NCBI RefSeq assembly: GCF_900090275.1
Contig: NZ_LT607755.1
Span: 6,572,001-6,636,000 of the forward strand
DNA from: Micromonospora zamorensis
GTDB taxonomy: Bacteria > Actinomycetota > Actinomycetes > Mycobacteriales > Micromonosporaceae
Length of the DNA: 64,000 nt
Direction: 5' to 3'
The notes beneath the pieces are model-generated. The model was not told the origin of the DNA, ran no database searches, and saw only the letters and a list, made by a program, of their open reading frames with translations. The first letter of the stretch is position 1. Each line of letters starts with the position of its first letter. Shown one piece after another: positions 40,770 to 48,756 of the stretch. The position numbers and the translations under genes are program-made.

Positions 40770-41680
40770 TGGCCGTCCTCGACGCACCGGCCGAGAAGCC
40801 GGGCCGGGTCAAGTCCTTCCTCAAGCTCGTCGCGATCGAGCACTCGGTGTTCGCGCTGCCCTTCGCGTACCTGTCGGCGTTGAGCGCCATGCAGGTCAAC
40901 GGCGGACGGGTGCGCTGGTGGGACCTGCTGCTGATCACCGTGGCGATGGTCGGGGCGCGGACGTTCGCCATGGCCGCCAACCGGATCCTCGACCGGCGGA
41001 TCGACGCGCGGAACCCGCGTACCGCCGGCCGGGAACTGGTCACCGGGGCCGTGAGCGTGCGGACGGCCTGGACCGGCGCGGCCGTCGCGCTGGTGGTCTT
41101 CCTCGCCGCCGCAGCCCTGCTCAACCCGCTCTGCCTGGTGCTCGCGCCGCTGGCCGTGGTGCCGCTGGTCGTCTATCCCTACGCCAAGCGGTTCACCAAC
41201 TGGCCGCACGCCATCCTCGGGATCGCCCAGGCGGTCGGCCCAGTCGGCGCCTGGCTGGCCGTCACCGGCACCCTGGACGGCTCCTGGCCGGCCTGGCTGC
41301 TCGGCGTGGGGGTCGGGCTGTGGATCGGCGGCTTCGACCTGATCTACGCCTGCCAGGACTCCGAGATCGACCAGGAGATCGGCGTGCGCAGCGTGCCGGC
41401 CCGTTACGGTCGGCGCTTCGCCCTGCACGCCTCCACTGTCGCGCACGTGGTGACCTTCGGGCTGTTCGTCTGGTTCGGCGCGCTGATCGGCTTCGGCTGG
41501 CTCTGGTGGATCGGGCTGGTGCTGACCGCTGTGGCGTTCGGCTACCAGCACCTGGTGGTCACGCCGACCGACCTGAGCAAGGTCAATCGGGCGTTCTTCA
41601 CCGCCAACGGGTTCGTCGGCATCGCGCTGTTCGTGTTCGCCCTGCTCGATCTTGTGGTGCGGCTCGGCCTGCGCGGCTAG
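40769..41680 (+). CDS. mqnP: UbiA-family prenyltransferase of menaquinone synthesis
   Basis: 303 residues with eight to nine membrane helices. The two aspartate-rich motifs are NRILDRRIDARNPRTAGREL and DLIYACQDSEIDQEIGVRSV, which bind Mg-prenyl diphosphate in UbiA enzymes. It should attach the isoprenoid chain to the dihydroxynaphthoate ring in the membrane. The ATG overlaps the UbiD stop by one base, and the UbiX-like gene is 2.6 kb downstream. In many actinobacteria these genes are adjacent, so the two operons now lying between them look inserted. Confidence 0.9.
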   Translation: MAVLDAPAEKPGRVKSFLKLVAIEHSVFALPFAYLSALSAMQVNGGRVRWWDLLLITVAMVGARTFAMAANRILDRRIDARNPRTAGRELVTGAVSVRTAWTGAAVALVVFLAAAALLNPLCLVLAPLAVVPLVVYPYAKRFTNWPHAILGIAQAVGPVGAWLAVTGTLDGSWPAWLLGVGVGLWIGGFDLIYACQDSEIDQEIGVRSVPARYGRRFALHASTVAHVVTFGLFVWFGALIGFGWLWWIGLVLTAVAFGYQHLVVTPTDLSKVNRAFFTANGFVGIALFVFALLDLVVRLGLRG

Positions 41681-41749
41681 GGCCGCTGTGGCGGCGGCAG
41701 ACGGCGGCGGTGCGCTCGGCACCGCCGCCGTCGGCGTTCCGTCCAGGCA

Positions 41750-41780
41750 CTTGTTCTATGAACACTAGAACAAGTAATCT
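41750..41780 (+). promoter_or_regulatory. Operator-promoter of the GntR/DUF1648 operon
   Basis: CTTGTTCTA (41750-41758) and TAGAACAAG (41766-41774) form a perfect 9-bp inverted repeat with a 7-bp spacer. TTGTTC can serve as -35 and TAATCT (41775-41780) as -10, 18 bp apart. The operator thus fills the promoter, and the ATG is 6 nt past the -10. Confidence 0.75.
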
Positions 41781-41786
41781 TTAAGC

Positions 41787-42140
41787 ATGCTCTTCCGCAT
41801 CGACCCGTCGTTGGATGAGACGCTCTTTGCCCAGCTCGTCACGCAGGTCCGCCTCGCAGTGGCCCAGGGTGCGCTCCAGCCCGGCGAACGGCTGCCCGCC
41901 GCCCGCGAGCTCGCCGCTTCGCTCGACCTCAATGTGCATACCGTGCTCCGGGCCTACCAGCTGCTCCGAGACGACGGGCTGATCGAGCTACGACGAGGTC
42001 GCGGCGCCATCGTCACCGCCCGACCCGCAGCCGACCACGCAAAGCTGCTGGCCGCCATCGACGAGGTGGTGCGCGAGGCGCGTGCCCTGCGTTTCTCCCC
42101 GGAAGCCACCGCCACACTCCTCAAGGAGGCGTTCTCATGA
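41787..42140 (+). CDS. GntR-family regulator, YtrA type
   Basis: 117 residues, the short YtrA form: a winged helix-turn-helix (GALQPGERLPAARELAASLD, then LNVHTVLRAYQLLRDDGLIE, then LRRGRGAIV) and a short C-terminal helix pair for dimerisation, with no ligand domain. It starts with a leaderless-type ATG immediately after a palindromic operator-promoter, so autorepression is almost certain. It overlaps the DUF1648 membrane protein gene by 4 bp, the classic YtrA arrangement with a membrane or ABC partner, often induced by cell-envelope antibiotics. Confidence 0.92.
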   Translation: MLFRIDPSLDETLFAQLVTQVRLAVAQGALQPGERLPAARELAASLDLNVHTVLRAYQLLRDDGLIELRRGRGAIVTARPAADHAKLLAAIDEVVREARALRFSPEATATLLKEAFS

Positions 42141-43135
42141 CCACCGGCACCGAGCCTGCCCGTGCCCAGCGCCGGCGCATGCGCCGCGTCGGCCTGACGG
42201 TCACCATCTGCGGGCTCGTGATCCTGGCCGTGGCCGCCGCCGTCGCCCTCGCCTGGCGTGGCGACCTGCCCGATCCGGTTGCGACGCACTGGGGAGCCCG
42301 GGGCACGCCTGACGGCTTCATGTCCCTCGGTGCGTTCCTCTGGGTCGGCTTCGGCCTGGGCGCCCTCCTGGTGCTCGCCTTCGGCGCGGTCACGACGCTG
42401 TGGGGGCAGTCGGCGGCGAGCCGCCGCATCGGCGCGGGGACCACCATCTGGCTGGCGCTCTTCCTGGCCCTCCTCCAGATCGGCACACTGCACGTCCAGC
42501 TTGGGCTGGCTGACGCGCGCGGCGCCGACGACATCGGCGCTGCGCTCATCCTGGCGACCGTTGGCTCGCTCCTGCCGGCCGTGCTCGTCGGCGTGCTCCT
42601 GCCCGGTGACCCGCCCCAGCCAGCCGACGCCCCCGTTCCGCCCGAGGCGTCCCGCGTCCCTTTGGCGGCGAGCGAACGGGCGGTCTGGATCGGGCACACC
42701 GGTGCCGGGCCGGGGATCGCCCTGGGCGCCGCGGCGATTGTCGTCCTGGTCACGCTCGCCGTCATCAGCGGCGTGTGGGGCCTGCTGATCGTCGCGGCCC
42801 TGCTGGTCGGGGTGTTCGTGGCGATGTTCGCCTTCACCGTCCGGATCGACGAGACCGGCCTGCTGGTCCGGTCGTCGGCCGGCTGGCCGCGCACCCACGT
42901 CCCCCTCGACGAGGTGCTTCGCGCCAGCGTTGTCCAGGTCAACCCGCTGCGCGAGTTTGGCGGCTGGGGCTGGCGGGTGGGCCGTGGCGGCCGGGTCGGC
43001 ATCGTTCTGCGTGCGGGTGAGGGCCTGCTGGTCGAGCGGACCGGCGGGCGCTCGACCGTCGTCACGGTTGCCGGCGCTGGCACTGCCGCCGGGCTGCTCA
43101 ACACGCTCGCCGACCGTCATCGGCCGACCCTCTGA
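42137..43135 (+). CDS. DUF1648-domain membrane protein
   Basis: 332 residues. An N-terminal DUF1648 segment (LAWRGDLPDPVATHWGARGT) between the first two helices is typical; about six membrane helices follow, and then a soluble C-terminal domain (about 225-332). The C-terminal domain has an RTHVPLDEVLRASVVQVNPL stretch resembling a PH-like fold. The function of the family is not established; members often pair with YtrA/GntR or other small regulators. Its stop codon is in the stem of a hairpin shared with the convergent terpene synthase gene. Confidence 0.85.
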   Translation: MTTGTEPARAQRRRMRRVGLTVTICGLVILAVAAAVALAWRGDLPDPVATHWGARGTPDGFMSLGAFLWVGFGLGALLVLAFGAVTTLWGQSAASRRIGAGTTIWLALFLALLQIGTLHVQLGLADARGADDIGAALILATVGSLLPAVLVGVLLPGDPPQPADAPVPPEASRVPLAASERAVWIGHTGAGPGIALGAAAIVVLVTLAVISGVWGLLIVAALLVGVFVAMFAFTVRIDETGLLVRSSAGWPRTHVPLDEVLRASVVQVNPLREFGGWGWRVGRGGRVGIVLRAGEGLLVERTGGRSTVVTVAGAGTAAGLLNTLADRHRPTL

Positions 43136-43156
43136 CCCGGTAGCCCTCGGGGTCAG
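43132..43156. terminator. Small bidirectional hairpin containing both stop codons
   Basis: CTGACCC (43132-43138) and GGGTCAG (43150-43156) are perfectly complementary around an 11-nt loop. Each arm carries the TGA stop of one of the two convergent genes. The stem is short, so efficiency is uncertain. Confidence 0.5.
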
Positions 43157-44115
43157 CTCCGGGATGCCGAATACCGGGCGCTCTCCATCGACCAGTCGAT
43201 CGTCCCCCGCACCGAGCGGGCGACTCCCTCGACGTGCGCGGCCACCGCCCGGTCCAGCTCCGGGCCGAAGGACGGGATCGTGGCCCGCAGCTCCATGAAT
43301 CGGCCCATCGTCGTGCGCCAGCGGGCCACCGCCGCTTCCACGGCCCGCTCGTCCGGCAGGCGCTGCTCCCGTGCGATGGCCAGCACCAGGTTGTGCCCGC
43401 CCGAGGTGACCCTGTCCTTCTCCAACGACACCAGGTCGTTGAACCAGGAGAGCAGGTCGTTGCCGGTTGCCGCGAGCGCCCGCAGCGCCGGGTGGTGGTA
43501 GACGGGGTCTGGCAGCGCGTGACCGGTGACGAACTCGATCATGGTGTACGACACGTACGCCGCCGAGGTCGCCCGGCGCAGCGCAACGTATTCGGAGACG
43601 GCGGGGACGTGGCCCCTGGTCTTGTTCTCCGCCTCCGTCCGGTCGCCTGCCAGGTGGTGGGCGACCGCGTCGGCGAAGCGCTGCTGCCAGGGCGGGGGCA
43701 TCCGGGCACGCGGCGCTTGCCACGCGTCCGCGAGCATCTGGCGCAGCGGTCCCCGGAACCCTGCCGTGTGGGCGCCGGGGCCGTGGCGCAGCACGTGGAG
43801 CACGCCGTCCCGCAAGGCAGCGACGTCCGCGCCGCTCGCACCGTGCGGCCCGTCGCAGGCGTCGTCGAGCAGGAAGAACCAGGTCCAGAGGGCGGCGACC
43901 GTACGCAGGTCGGCGGCGCTGGCGTCAGGGTAGAGCCGACCCGCGTACCAGGCGATGCGACCGGCATCCAGCCGGCGCAGCTCGTCGTCGTCCAGCGGCA
44001 GGTCGAAGCGGCGCACCCAGCCCGCCAGCCACTCCTGGGTCGCCTCGGCATGCGGCGAGCACCGCGAGGGAAGGGGACACTCGGCACGTAGTGCGCGGGC
44101 TGCCGCCACCGTCAT
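43153..44115 (-). CDS. Class I terpene synthase (sesquiterpene-type)
   Basis: 320 residues from the ATG at 44115 (GGAGGGACGG upstream); the frame extends 18 codons to an ATG at 44169 that lacks a ribosome site. Both metal-binding motifs are present: the aspartate-rich FFLLDDACDG near residue 85 and the NSE motif NDLVSLEKD near residue 225. ECPLPSRCSPHAEATQEWL near the N-terminus is typical of bacterial sesquiterpene cyclases. It should cyclise farnesyl or a similar diphosphate using Mg. The product cannot be predicted. No P450 or other tailoring gene is adjacent, and it lies alone among the menaquinone genes. Confidence 0.9.
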   Translation of the reverse strand: MTVAAARALRAECPLPSRCSPHAEATQEWLAGWVRRFDLPLDDDELRRLDAGRIAWYAGRLYPDASAADLRTVAALWTWFFLLDDACDGPHGASGADVAALRDGVLHVLRHGPGAHTAGFRGPLRQMLADAWQAPRARMPPPWQQRFADAVAHHLAGDRTEAENKTRGHVPAVSEYVALRRATSAAYVSYTMIEFVTGHALPDPVYHHPALRALAATGNDLLSWFNDLVSLEKDRVTSGGHNLVLAIAREQRLPDERAVEAAVARWRTTMGRFMELRATIPSFGPELDRAVAAHVEGVARSVRGTIDWSMESARYSASRS

Positions 44116-44276
44116 CGGTCGTACCGTCCCTCCGGTTGCCGCACAGAGGTTTTCCCCCCATCCGAGCATGTCAGAAATCGGCTGTCGATGATGTCCGTCG
44201 CGGGCCGGGAGGACGGCGGGTGGGCGAGGGCGGGGGGCACGGCACGGCGCCCGGCCGGACCAGGCAGGCTGGGGGC

Positions 44277-44906
44277 ATGCGCGAACCCTGGGTGGTCGGA
44301 GTCTCCGGCGCTTCCGGTACGCCGTACGCGGCGGCCGTCATCGGCGGACTTCTCGACGCGGGCGAGCCCGTGGACCTGATCGTGTCCCGCGCGGCACGAC
44401 TCACCGTGCTCGACGAGACCGGCCGATCGTTCCGCGACGGGCACTGGGCCGAGGACCTCTCCGCCTGGCTCGACCGGGACCTGACCGGGGCGGATGTGCG
44501 GCACTGGCCGGCCGGCGACCTGGCCGCCGGGCCGAGCAGCGGCTCATACCGGGTACGCGGGATGGCCGTGGTCCCGGCCAGCACGGCAGCCTGCGCCGGG
44601 ATCGCGATCGGGCTCTCCAAGGACCTGTTGCAGCGTGCCGCCGAGGTCAACCTCAAGGAACGCCGCCCGGTGGTGGTGGTCCCCCGGGAGACACCGGTGA
44701 CCCGCAGCCATCTGGAGCACCTGATCGCGCTGCACGACGCGGGCGCGGTGGTGCTGCCGGCCAGCCCTGGCTTCTACGGGGCTGGCGCGGCCGCCACCGC
44801 CCAGCAGTTGGTCGACTTCGTGGCCGGCAAGGTGCTCGACGCGCTCGGCGTCCCACACACCCTGTTCCGTCGGTGGTCCGGGCAGCTCGGCGCGACCCGG
44901 ACCTGA
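44277..44906 (+). CDS. mqnM: UbiX-family flavin prenyltransferase
   Basis: 209 residues from the ATG at 44277, with CAGGCTGGGGG upstream. It starts VVGVSGASGTPYAAAVIGGL, the FMN-phosphate loop of UbiX. It contains VVPASTAACAGIAIGLSKDL and LKERRPVVVVPRETPVTRSH, both diagnostic. It makes prenylated FMN for the UbiD-like protein MqnL. Residues 60-100 hold a small insertion (DGHWAEDLSAWLDRDLTGAD). A perfect hairpin terminator follows. Confidence 0.92.
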   Translation: MREPWVVGVSGASGTPYAAAVIGGLLDAGEPVDLIVSRAARLTVLDETGRSFRDGHWAEDLSAWLDRDLTGADVRHWPAGDLAAGPSSGSYRVRGMAVVPASTAACAGIAIGLSKDLLQRAAEVNLKERRPVVVVPRETPVTRSHLEHLIALHDAGAVVLPASPGFYGAGAAATAQQLVDFVAGKVLDALGVPHTLFRRWSGQLGATRT

Positions 44907-44965
44907 GCCGGCCTGATCCTCAGTCCGCCCCGCCGTGCCGCCCGGCGGTCGTCGGTCGTAGCGGG

Positions 44966-44995
44966 ACGCGGACCGGACTGGTGTCCGGTCCGCGT
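44966..44995. terminator. Bidirectional hairpin terminator between mqnM and bldC
   Basis: ACGCGGACCGGA and TCCGGTCCGCGT form a perfect 12-bp stem with a 6-nt loop, between two convergent genes. Confidence 0.88.
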
Positions 44996-45013
44996 AGCGT
45001 TGTCCGCACCAGT

Positions 45014-45280
45014 TCAGTACATGCCAGCGTTGGCCGGACCCGGCCCCGTGGATGCGGCCGGCCCCACATTGCGTGGCTTTCCGACCTCATCCACCTCGTC
45101 CAGCATGCCCTCCCCCTCAAGCAGGGCTCGCACCTCGGATTCCCGAAACCGGCGATGCCCGCCTGGAGTCCGGATGCTTCCTATCCGGCCGGCCGCCGCC
45201 CATCTAGTCACAGTTTTCGGGTCTACCCGAAACAGCGCGGCGACCTCACCCGGTGTCAGCAGGCGATCTCCAGTGTCCAC
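45014..45280 (-). CDS. bldC: BldC, MerR-like developmental regulator
   Basis: 88 residues from the GTG at 45280, chosen because GAGGAGG lies 5 nt upstream. LLTPGEVAALFRVDPKTVTR, WAAAGRIGSIRTPGGHRRFR and ESEVRALLEG match Streptomyces BldC almost throughout. BldC is a single winged-helix protein that binds direct repeats head-to-tail and controls the onset of morphological differentiation. The C-terminal 25 residues (DEVDEVGKPRNVGPAASTGP) are longer than in the 68-residue Streptomyces protein. The 270-bp gap to the AsnC gene holds its promoter region and no other gene that I can see. Confidence 0.93.
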   Translation of the reverse strand: MDTGDRLLTPGEVAALFRVDPKTVTRWAAAGRIGSIRTPGGHRRFRESEVRALLEGEGMLDEVDEVGKPRNVGPAASTGPGPANAGMY

Positions 45281-45550
45281 AGCCCCCTCCTCGCGTCGAC
45301 GAAGCCCCCGGCTGAACACACTGCCCCCGGCTGGTGCGTAGCCCAGAGCCGTCATGAGGGACGTATGGCAATTACAGCACCAGGGACATGGCCTGTCCGC
45401 CCAAACGCGAAAAATGCACTGAGTGGGGAGTTAGTAATGGTACTGGTGCTACCTCTGCCTTGACCGGCGGTTTGCGAACAGTGACTCACCGCTCAGTCCA
45501 ACGGATGCCGAACGCCTCGCGTTATGCCTCAGCGGTTAGGGTCACTCTCT

Positions 45551-46009
45551 GTGGACGCCATCGACCTGAACCTCGTCGACCTGCTTCGCGGCAACGCTCG
45601 CCTCTCGTACGCCGAGTTGGCCCGACAGGTGGGCCTCTCGGCCCCGGCCGTGCACGAACGGGTCGGCAAGCTGGAGAGCAGCGGCGTGGTACGGGGCTAC
45701 CGAGCGGACGTGGCCCCGGAGTCGATCGGGCTGGGCGTCACCGCGCTGATCGGCATCGTCGAGGACTCCGGCGCCGACAGCGACGACATGCTCGAGTCGC
45801 TGCGGGTGCTGCCCGAGATCGAGTCCTGCTACTTCATGGCCGGCGTGGAGTCCTTCCTGCTCAAGGCGCGGGTCGGCACGATCGCCGAGTTGGAGCAGTT
45901 GATCGTGCGGCTGAACCGCACCCCCGGGGTCGCCTCCACCCGCACCGCCATCGCCCTCTCCACGAAGTGGGAGAACCGCCCGCAGCCGGTCGGCCCGCCC
46001 ACGGCCTGA
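45551..46009 (+). CDS. Lrp/AsnC-family transcriptional regulator
   Basis: 152 residues from the GTG at 45551; an ATG at 45524 is possible. The N-terminal helix-turn-helix (LDAIDLN-type start; [20 protein letters not shown], then [19 protein letters not shown]) is followed by an RAM ligand-binding domain (about 65-140; [20 protein letters not shown]). TAGGGT lies 8 nt before the GTG, suggesting a leaderless message. Such proteins bind amino acids or other small effectors and form octamers. Its position beside the UbiX gene and upstream of an SDR and a PLP enzyme gives no firm target. Confidence 0.9.
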   Translation: MDAIDLNLVDLLRGNARLSYAELARQVGLSAPAVHERVGKLESSGVVRGYRADVAPESIGLGVTALIGIVEDSGADSDDMLESLRVLPEIESCYFMAGVESFLLKARVGTIAELEQLIVRLNRTPGVASTRTAIALSTKWENRPQPVGPPTA

Positions 46010-46059
46010 CCGTCGCGTACCCCTGGTGTCGCCCGGCCTGCCGGCGGTAGCGTGCGCCG

Positions 46060-46890
46060 ATGACCCCGCCGGTACGTCCTGTGGCCGTGGTGACCGGCGC
46101 TGCCGGGGGCCTCGGCCGGGCCATCGCCACCGCGCTGCACGCCGACGGCTGGTCGGTGCTGCTCACCGACCTCGACCCGGCGGCGGTCGCCGCCGCCGCG
46201 GCACCCCTCGGCGGCTGGTCGGCGGCCCTGGACGTCCGGGACGAGGACGCCTGCGCCGCCGTCGCCGCGACCGCGGCGGGCCGGGGCGAGCTCGCCCTCT
46301 GGGTCAACAACGCCGGAATCCTGGTCACCGGGCCGTCGTGGGAGCACGACGGCCCGACCCGTCAGCGGGTGTTCGACGTCAACGCCCTCGGCGCCATGAA
46401 CGGCACCCTCGCCGCGCTGGCCGTGATGCGCGGGCAAGGTCACGGCCACGTGCTCAACGTCGTCTCGCTGGCCGGGCTGATCGCCGCGCCCGGCGAGACG
46501 GTGTACGCGGCCAGCAAGCACGCCCTGCTGGCGTTCAGCCTCGGCACCCTGTCCGACCTGCGGATGGCCGGATACCGGCGGGTGCACGTCTCCTGCCTCT
46601 GCCCGGACGGCATCTGGACCCCGATGCTGCACGACCGGCTGGACGACCCGGGGGCGGTGGCCTCGTTCACCGGGTCGATGCTGACCGCGCAACAGGTGGC
46701 CGCCCGGGCGGTCCGGTTGGCCCGCCGACCCCGCCCGGTGGTCAGCCTGCCCCGCTGGCGGGGAGCGCAGGTCCGCCTGCTGGACGTCCTACCGGGGCTG
46801 GCCGTCGCACTGACCCCGATCGTCCAGGCCGCCGGCCGCGCAGGTCAGCGCCGCCAACACCGTCGGAGCACGCCGCCGGACCGGCGCTGA
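46060..46890 (+). CDS. Short-chain dehydrogenase/reductase
   Basis: 276 residues, a classical SDR. The cofactor motif is [17 protein letters not shown] with an acidic residue after strand 2 (LTDLD), which favours NAD(H). NNAG is at about residue 87. The catalytic residues are Ser in LNVVSLAGL and Tyr-x3-Lys in [15 protein letters not shown] stands 6 nt before the ATG with no Shine-Dalgarno, so the message may be leaderless. Substrate unknown. The last 35 residues, rich in Arg, are an extension beyond the fold. Confidence 0.9.
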   Translation: MTPPVRPVAVVTGAAGGLGRAIATALHADGWSVLLTDLDPAAVAAAAAPLGGWSAALDVRDEDACAAVAATAAGRGELALWVNNAGILVTGPSWEHDGPTRQRVFDVNALGAMNGTLAALAVMRGQGHGHVLNVVSLAGLIAAPGETVYAASKHALLAFSLGTLSDLRMAGYRRVHVSCLCPDGIWTPMLHDRLDDPGAVASFTGSMLTAQQVAARAVRLARRPRPVVSLPRWRGAQVRLLDVLPGLAVALTPIVQAAGRAGQRRQHRRSTPPDRR

Positions 46891-46922
46891 CCACCGCTGG
46901 CCTGCTTGCTACGTTTCCGAGC

Positions 46923-48014
46923 GTGACTCATCTCGACCGCTGCGACGATGCCAGCCGGACCTGGGTGACGGAGGCGATCGCCGCCGTCGAGGCGGACGCG
47001 AACCGCTCGGCCGACACCCACCTGTTGCCGTTCCCGCTGCCCCGCGCCTGGGGGGTCGATCTCTACCTCAAGGACGAGTCGTCCCACCCCACCGGCTCGC
47101 TGAAGCACCGGTTGGCCCGCTCACTGTTCCTCTACGGCCTCTGCAACGGCTGGATCGGGCCGCAGACCACGATCGTCGAAGCGTCCTCGGGCTCCACGGC
47201 GGTCTCCGAGGCGTACTTCGCCCGGATGCTCGGGCTGCCGTTCATCGCGGTGATGCCGGCCTCCACCTCGCCCGAGAAGATCGCGCAGATCGAGTTCCAG
47301 GGCGGCCGGTGCCATCTGGTGGACGACCCCGCGAGCGTGGTGGTCGAGGCTCGGTGGCTGGCCGAGGACTCCGGCGGGCACTTCATGGACCAGTTCACCT
47401 ACGCCGAGCGGGCGACCGACTGGCGGGGAAACAACAACATCGCTGAGTCGATCTACGCCCAGTTGGAGTTGGAGCGGCACCCGATCCCCACCTGGGTCGT
47501 GGTGGGCGCCGGCACCGGGGGCACCAGCGCGACCATCGGCCGGTACGCCCGGTACCGACGGCTCGCCACCAAGCTCTGCGTGGTCGACCCGGAGAACTCG
47601 GCGTTCTACCCGGCCTGGCTGGCCGCCGACTGGTCGGTGCGCAGCGGGAAGGGCTCCCGGATCGAGGGGATCGGCCGTCCCGCCGTGGAGGCGTCGTTCC
47701 TGCCCTCGGTGGTGGACCGGATGGTCCAGGTGCCGGACGCGGCGTCACTGGCAGCCATGCGTGCCGGCTCGGCGGTGCTCGGCCGCCGGGTGGGCGGCTC
47801 CACCGGCACCAACCTGTGGGGTGCCTTCGGCCTGATCGCCGCGATGCTCGCCGAGGGCCGGACCGGCTCGGTGGTCACCCTGATCTGCGACCCGGGCGAC
47901 CGCTACGCCGACACGTACTACGCCGACGACTGGGTGGCCGCCCAGGGCCTCGACCTGACGCCGTATTTGGCCACGATCGAACGCTTCCTGACCAGCGGCA
48001 CCTGGCCCGCCTGA
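46923..48014 (+). CDS. cds1: PLP-dependent cysteine synthase-family protein, Cds1-like (cysteine desulfhydrase)
   Basis: 363 residues. The Schiff-base lysine is in [11 protein letters not shown], and the phosphate/substrate loop is [39 protein letters not shown] and [14 protein letters not shown] complete the fold-type II core. Sequence style closely follows mycobacterial Cds1 (Rv3684), an L-cysteine desulfhydrase that releases H2S, pyruvate and ammonia; that comparison is from memory. TACGTT lies 7 nt before the GTG, a leaderless-type start. It is convergent with the glycolipid-binding gene (15 bp). Confidence 0.85.
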   Translation: MTHLDRCDDASRTWVTEAIAAVEADANRSADTHLLPFPLPRAWGVDLYLKDESSHPTGSLKHRLARSLFLYGLCNGWIGPQTTIVEASSGSTAVSEAYFARMLGLPFIAVMPASTSPEKIAQIEFQGGRCHLVDDPASVVVEARWLAEDSGGHFMDQFTYAERATDWRGNNNIAESIYAQLELERHPIPTWVVVGAGTGGTSATIGRYARYRRLATKLCVVDPENSAFYPAWLAADWSVRSGKGSRIEGIGRPAVEASFLPSVVDRMVQVPDAASLAAMRAGSAVLGRRVGGSTGTNLWGAFGLIAAMLAEGRTGSVVTLICDPGDRYADTYYADDWVAAQGLDLTPYLATIERFLTSGTWPA

Positions 48015-48029
48015 GTCACGCGGGCGCGG

Positions 48030-48659
48030 TCAGCGCGGGTCGATTCGCTCGGCAAGCCCGGGGTAGCGCACCACGAAGCCGCTGTCGTCCAGATCGATGT
48101 CGGCGGTGAAGGTGCCGCTGGCGAAGCGCACCCGGCCCGGCCCGAGCCCGCTGTAAATCTGCTCCGCCGCCACCACCTCCAGACCGGGCAGCAGCACCCA
48201 GGCGACGGTGATCCGGTGTGCCAGGTCGGCCGGCTCGGCTGCCAACCCCAGCCGGTGGACCGGCAGGGAGTTGAACAGCGGTGAGCCGCTCAGGTCGACG
48301 TCGAGCGCGTCGGCCAGCCGGTCCGGGTCGTCGGTGCCCGGCAGGCCGGCCCGGGGGTGACCGGCCGCGACCAGTGCCGCGTCCAGGTCGCCCTGCTCGG
48401 CGGTGGTCACCCGCCACCGGTCCGTGGCTCGCTCCAGCTTCACCCTGCGCAGCCAGCCCAGCCCTTCGGCCTCGACCTCGACCCGGGTGGTGGTCCAGTC
48501 CGGCGCGGTGGTCAGCTGGTAACGGGCGGTCCAGGGGATCGGGTCCACGGCGAGCAGGGTGCCCCGAGCCGTCAACCCGTGACCGTCGTCGAGCAGCACC
48601 TGCTCGCTGCCGGCGGTGTCCGTCCGGGACCAGAAGATCGTCTTCGGCATGGTCGGCAT
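48030..48659 (-). CDS. Putative glycolipid-binding protein (PF06475-like)
   Basis: 209 residues from the ATG at 48659; the frame is open for another 200 codons upstream but that is the antisense of the helicase repeat tail. TIFWSRTDTAGSEQVLLDDG at the start, then VDPIPWTARYQLTTAPDWTT and VHRLGL, fit the putative glycolipid-binding family, a beta-barrel of unclear role. TAACGT 7 nt upstream and no ribosome site suggest a leaderless transcript. No signal peptide is present, so it acts in the cytoplasm. Confidence 0.75.
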   Translation of the reverse strand: MPTMPKTIFWSRTDTAGSEQVLLDDGHGLTARGTLLAVDPIPWTARYQLTTAPDWTTTRVEVEAEGLGWLRRVKLERATDRWRVTTAEQGDLDAALVAAGHPRAGLPGTDDPDRLADALDVDLSGSPLFNSLPVHRLGLAAEPADLAHRITVAWVLLPGLEVVAAEQIYSGLGPGRVRFASGTFTADIDLDDSGFVVRYPGLAERIDPR

Positions 48660-48756
48660 GAGCCGGACGTTACGCGACCAGGAGGACATCGGCAGGGCAT
48701 GCGCGAACGCCGCCGCGAAGCCTGGGCTCCGCGACGGCGTTCGGTGGATCAGTGAA

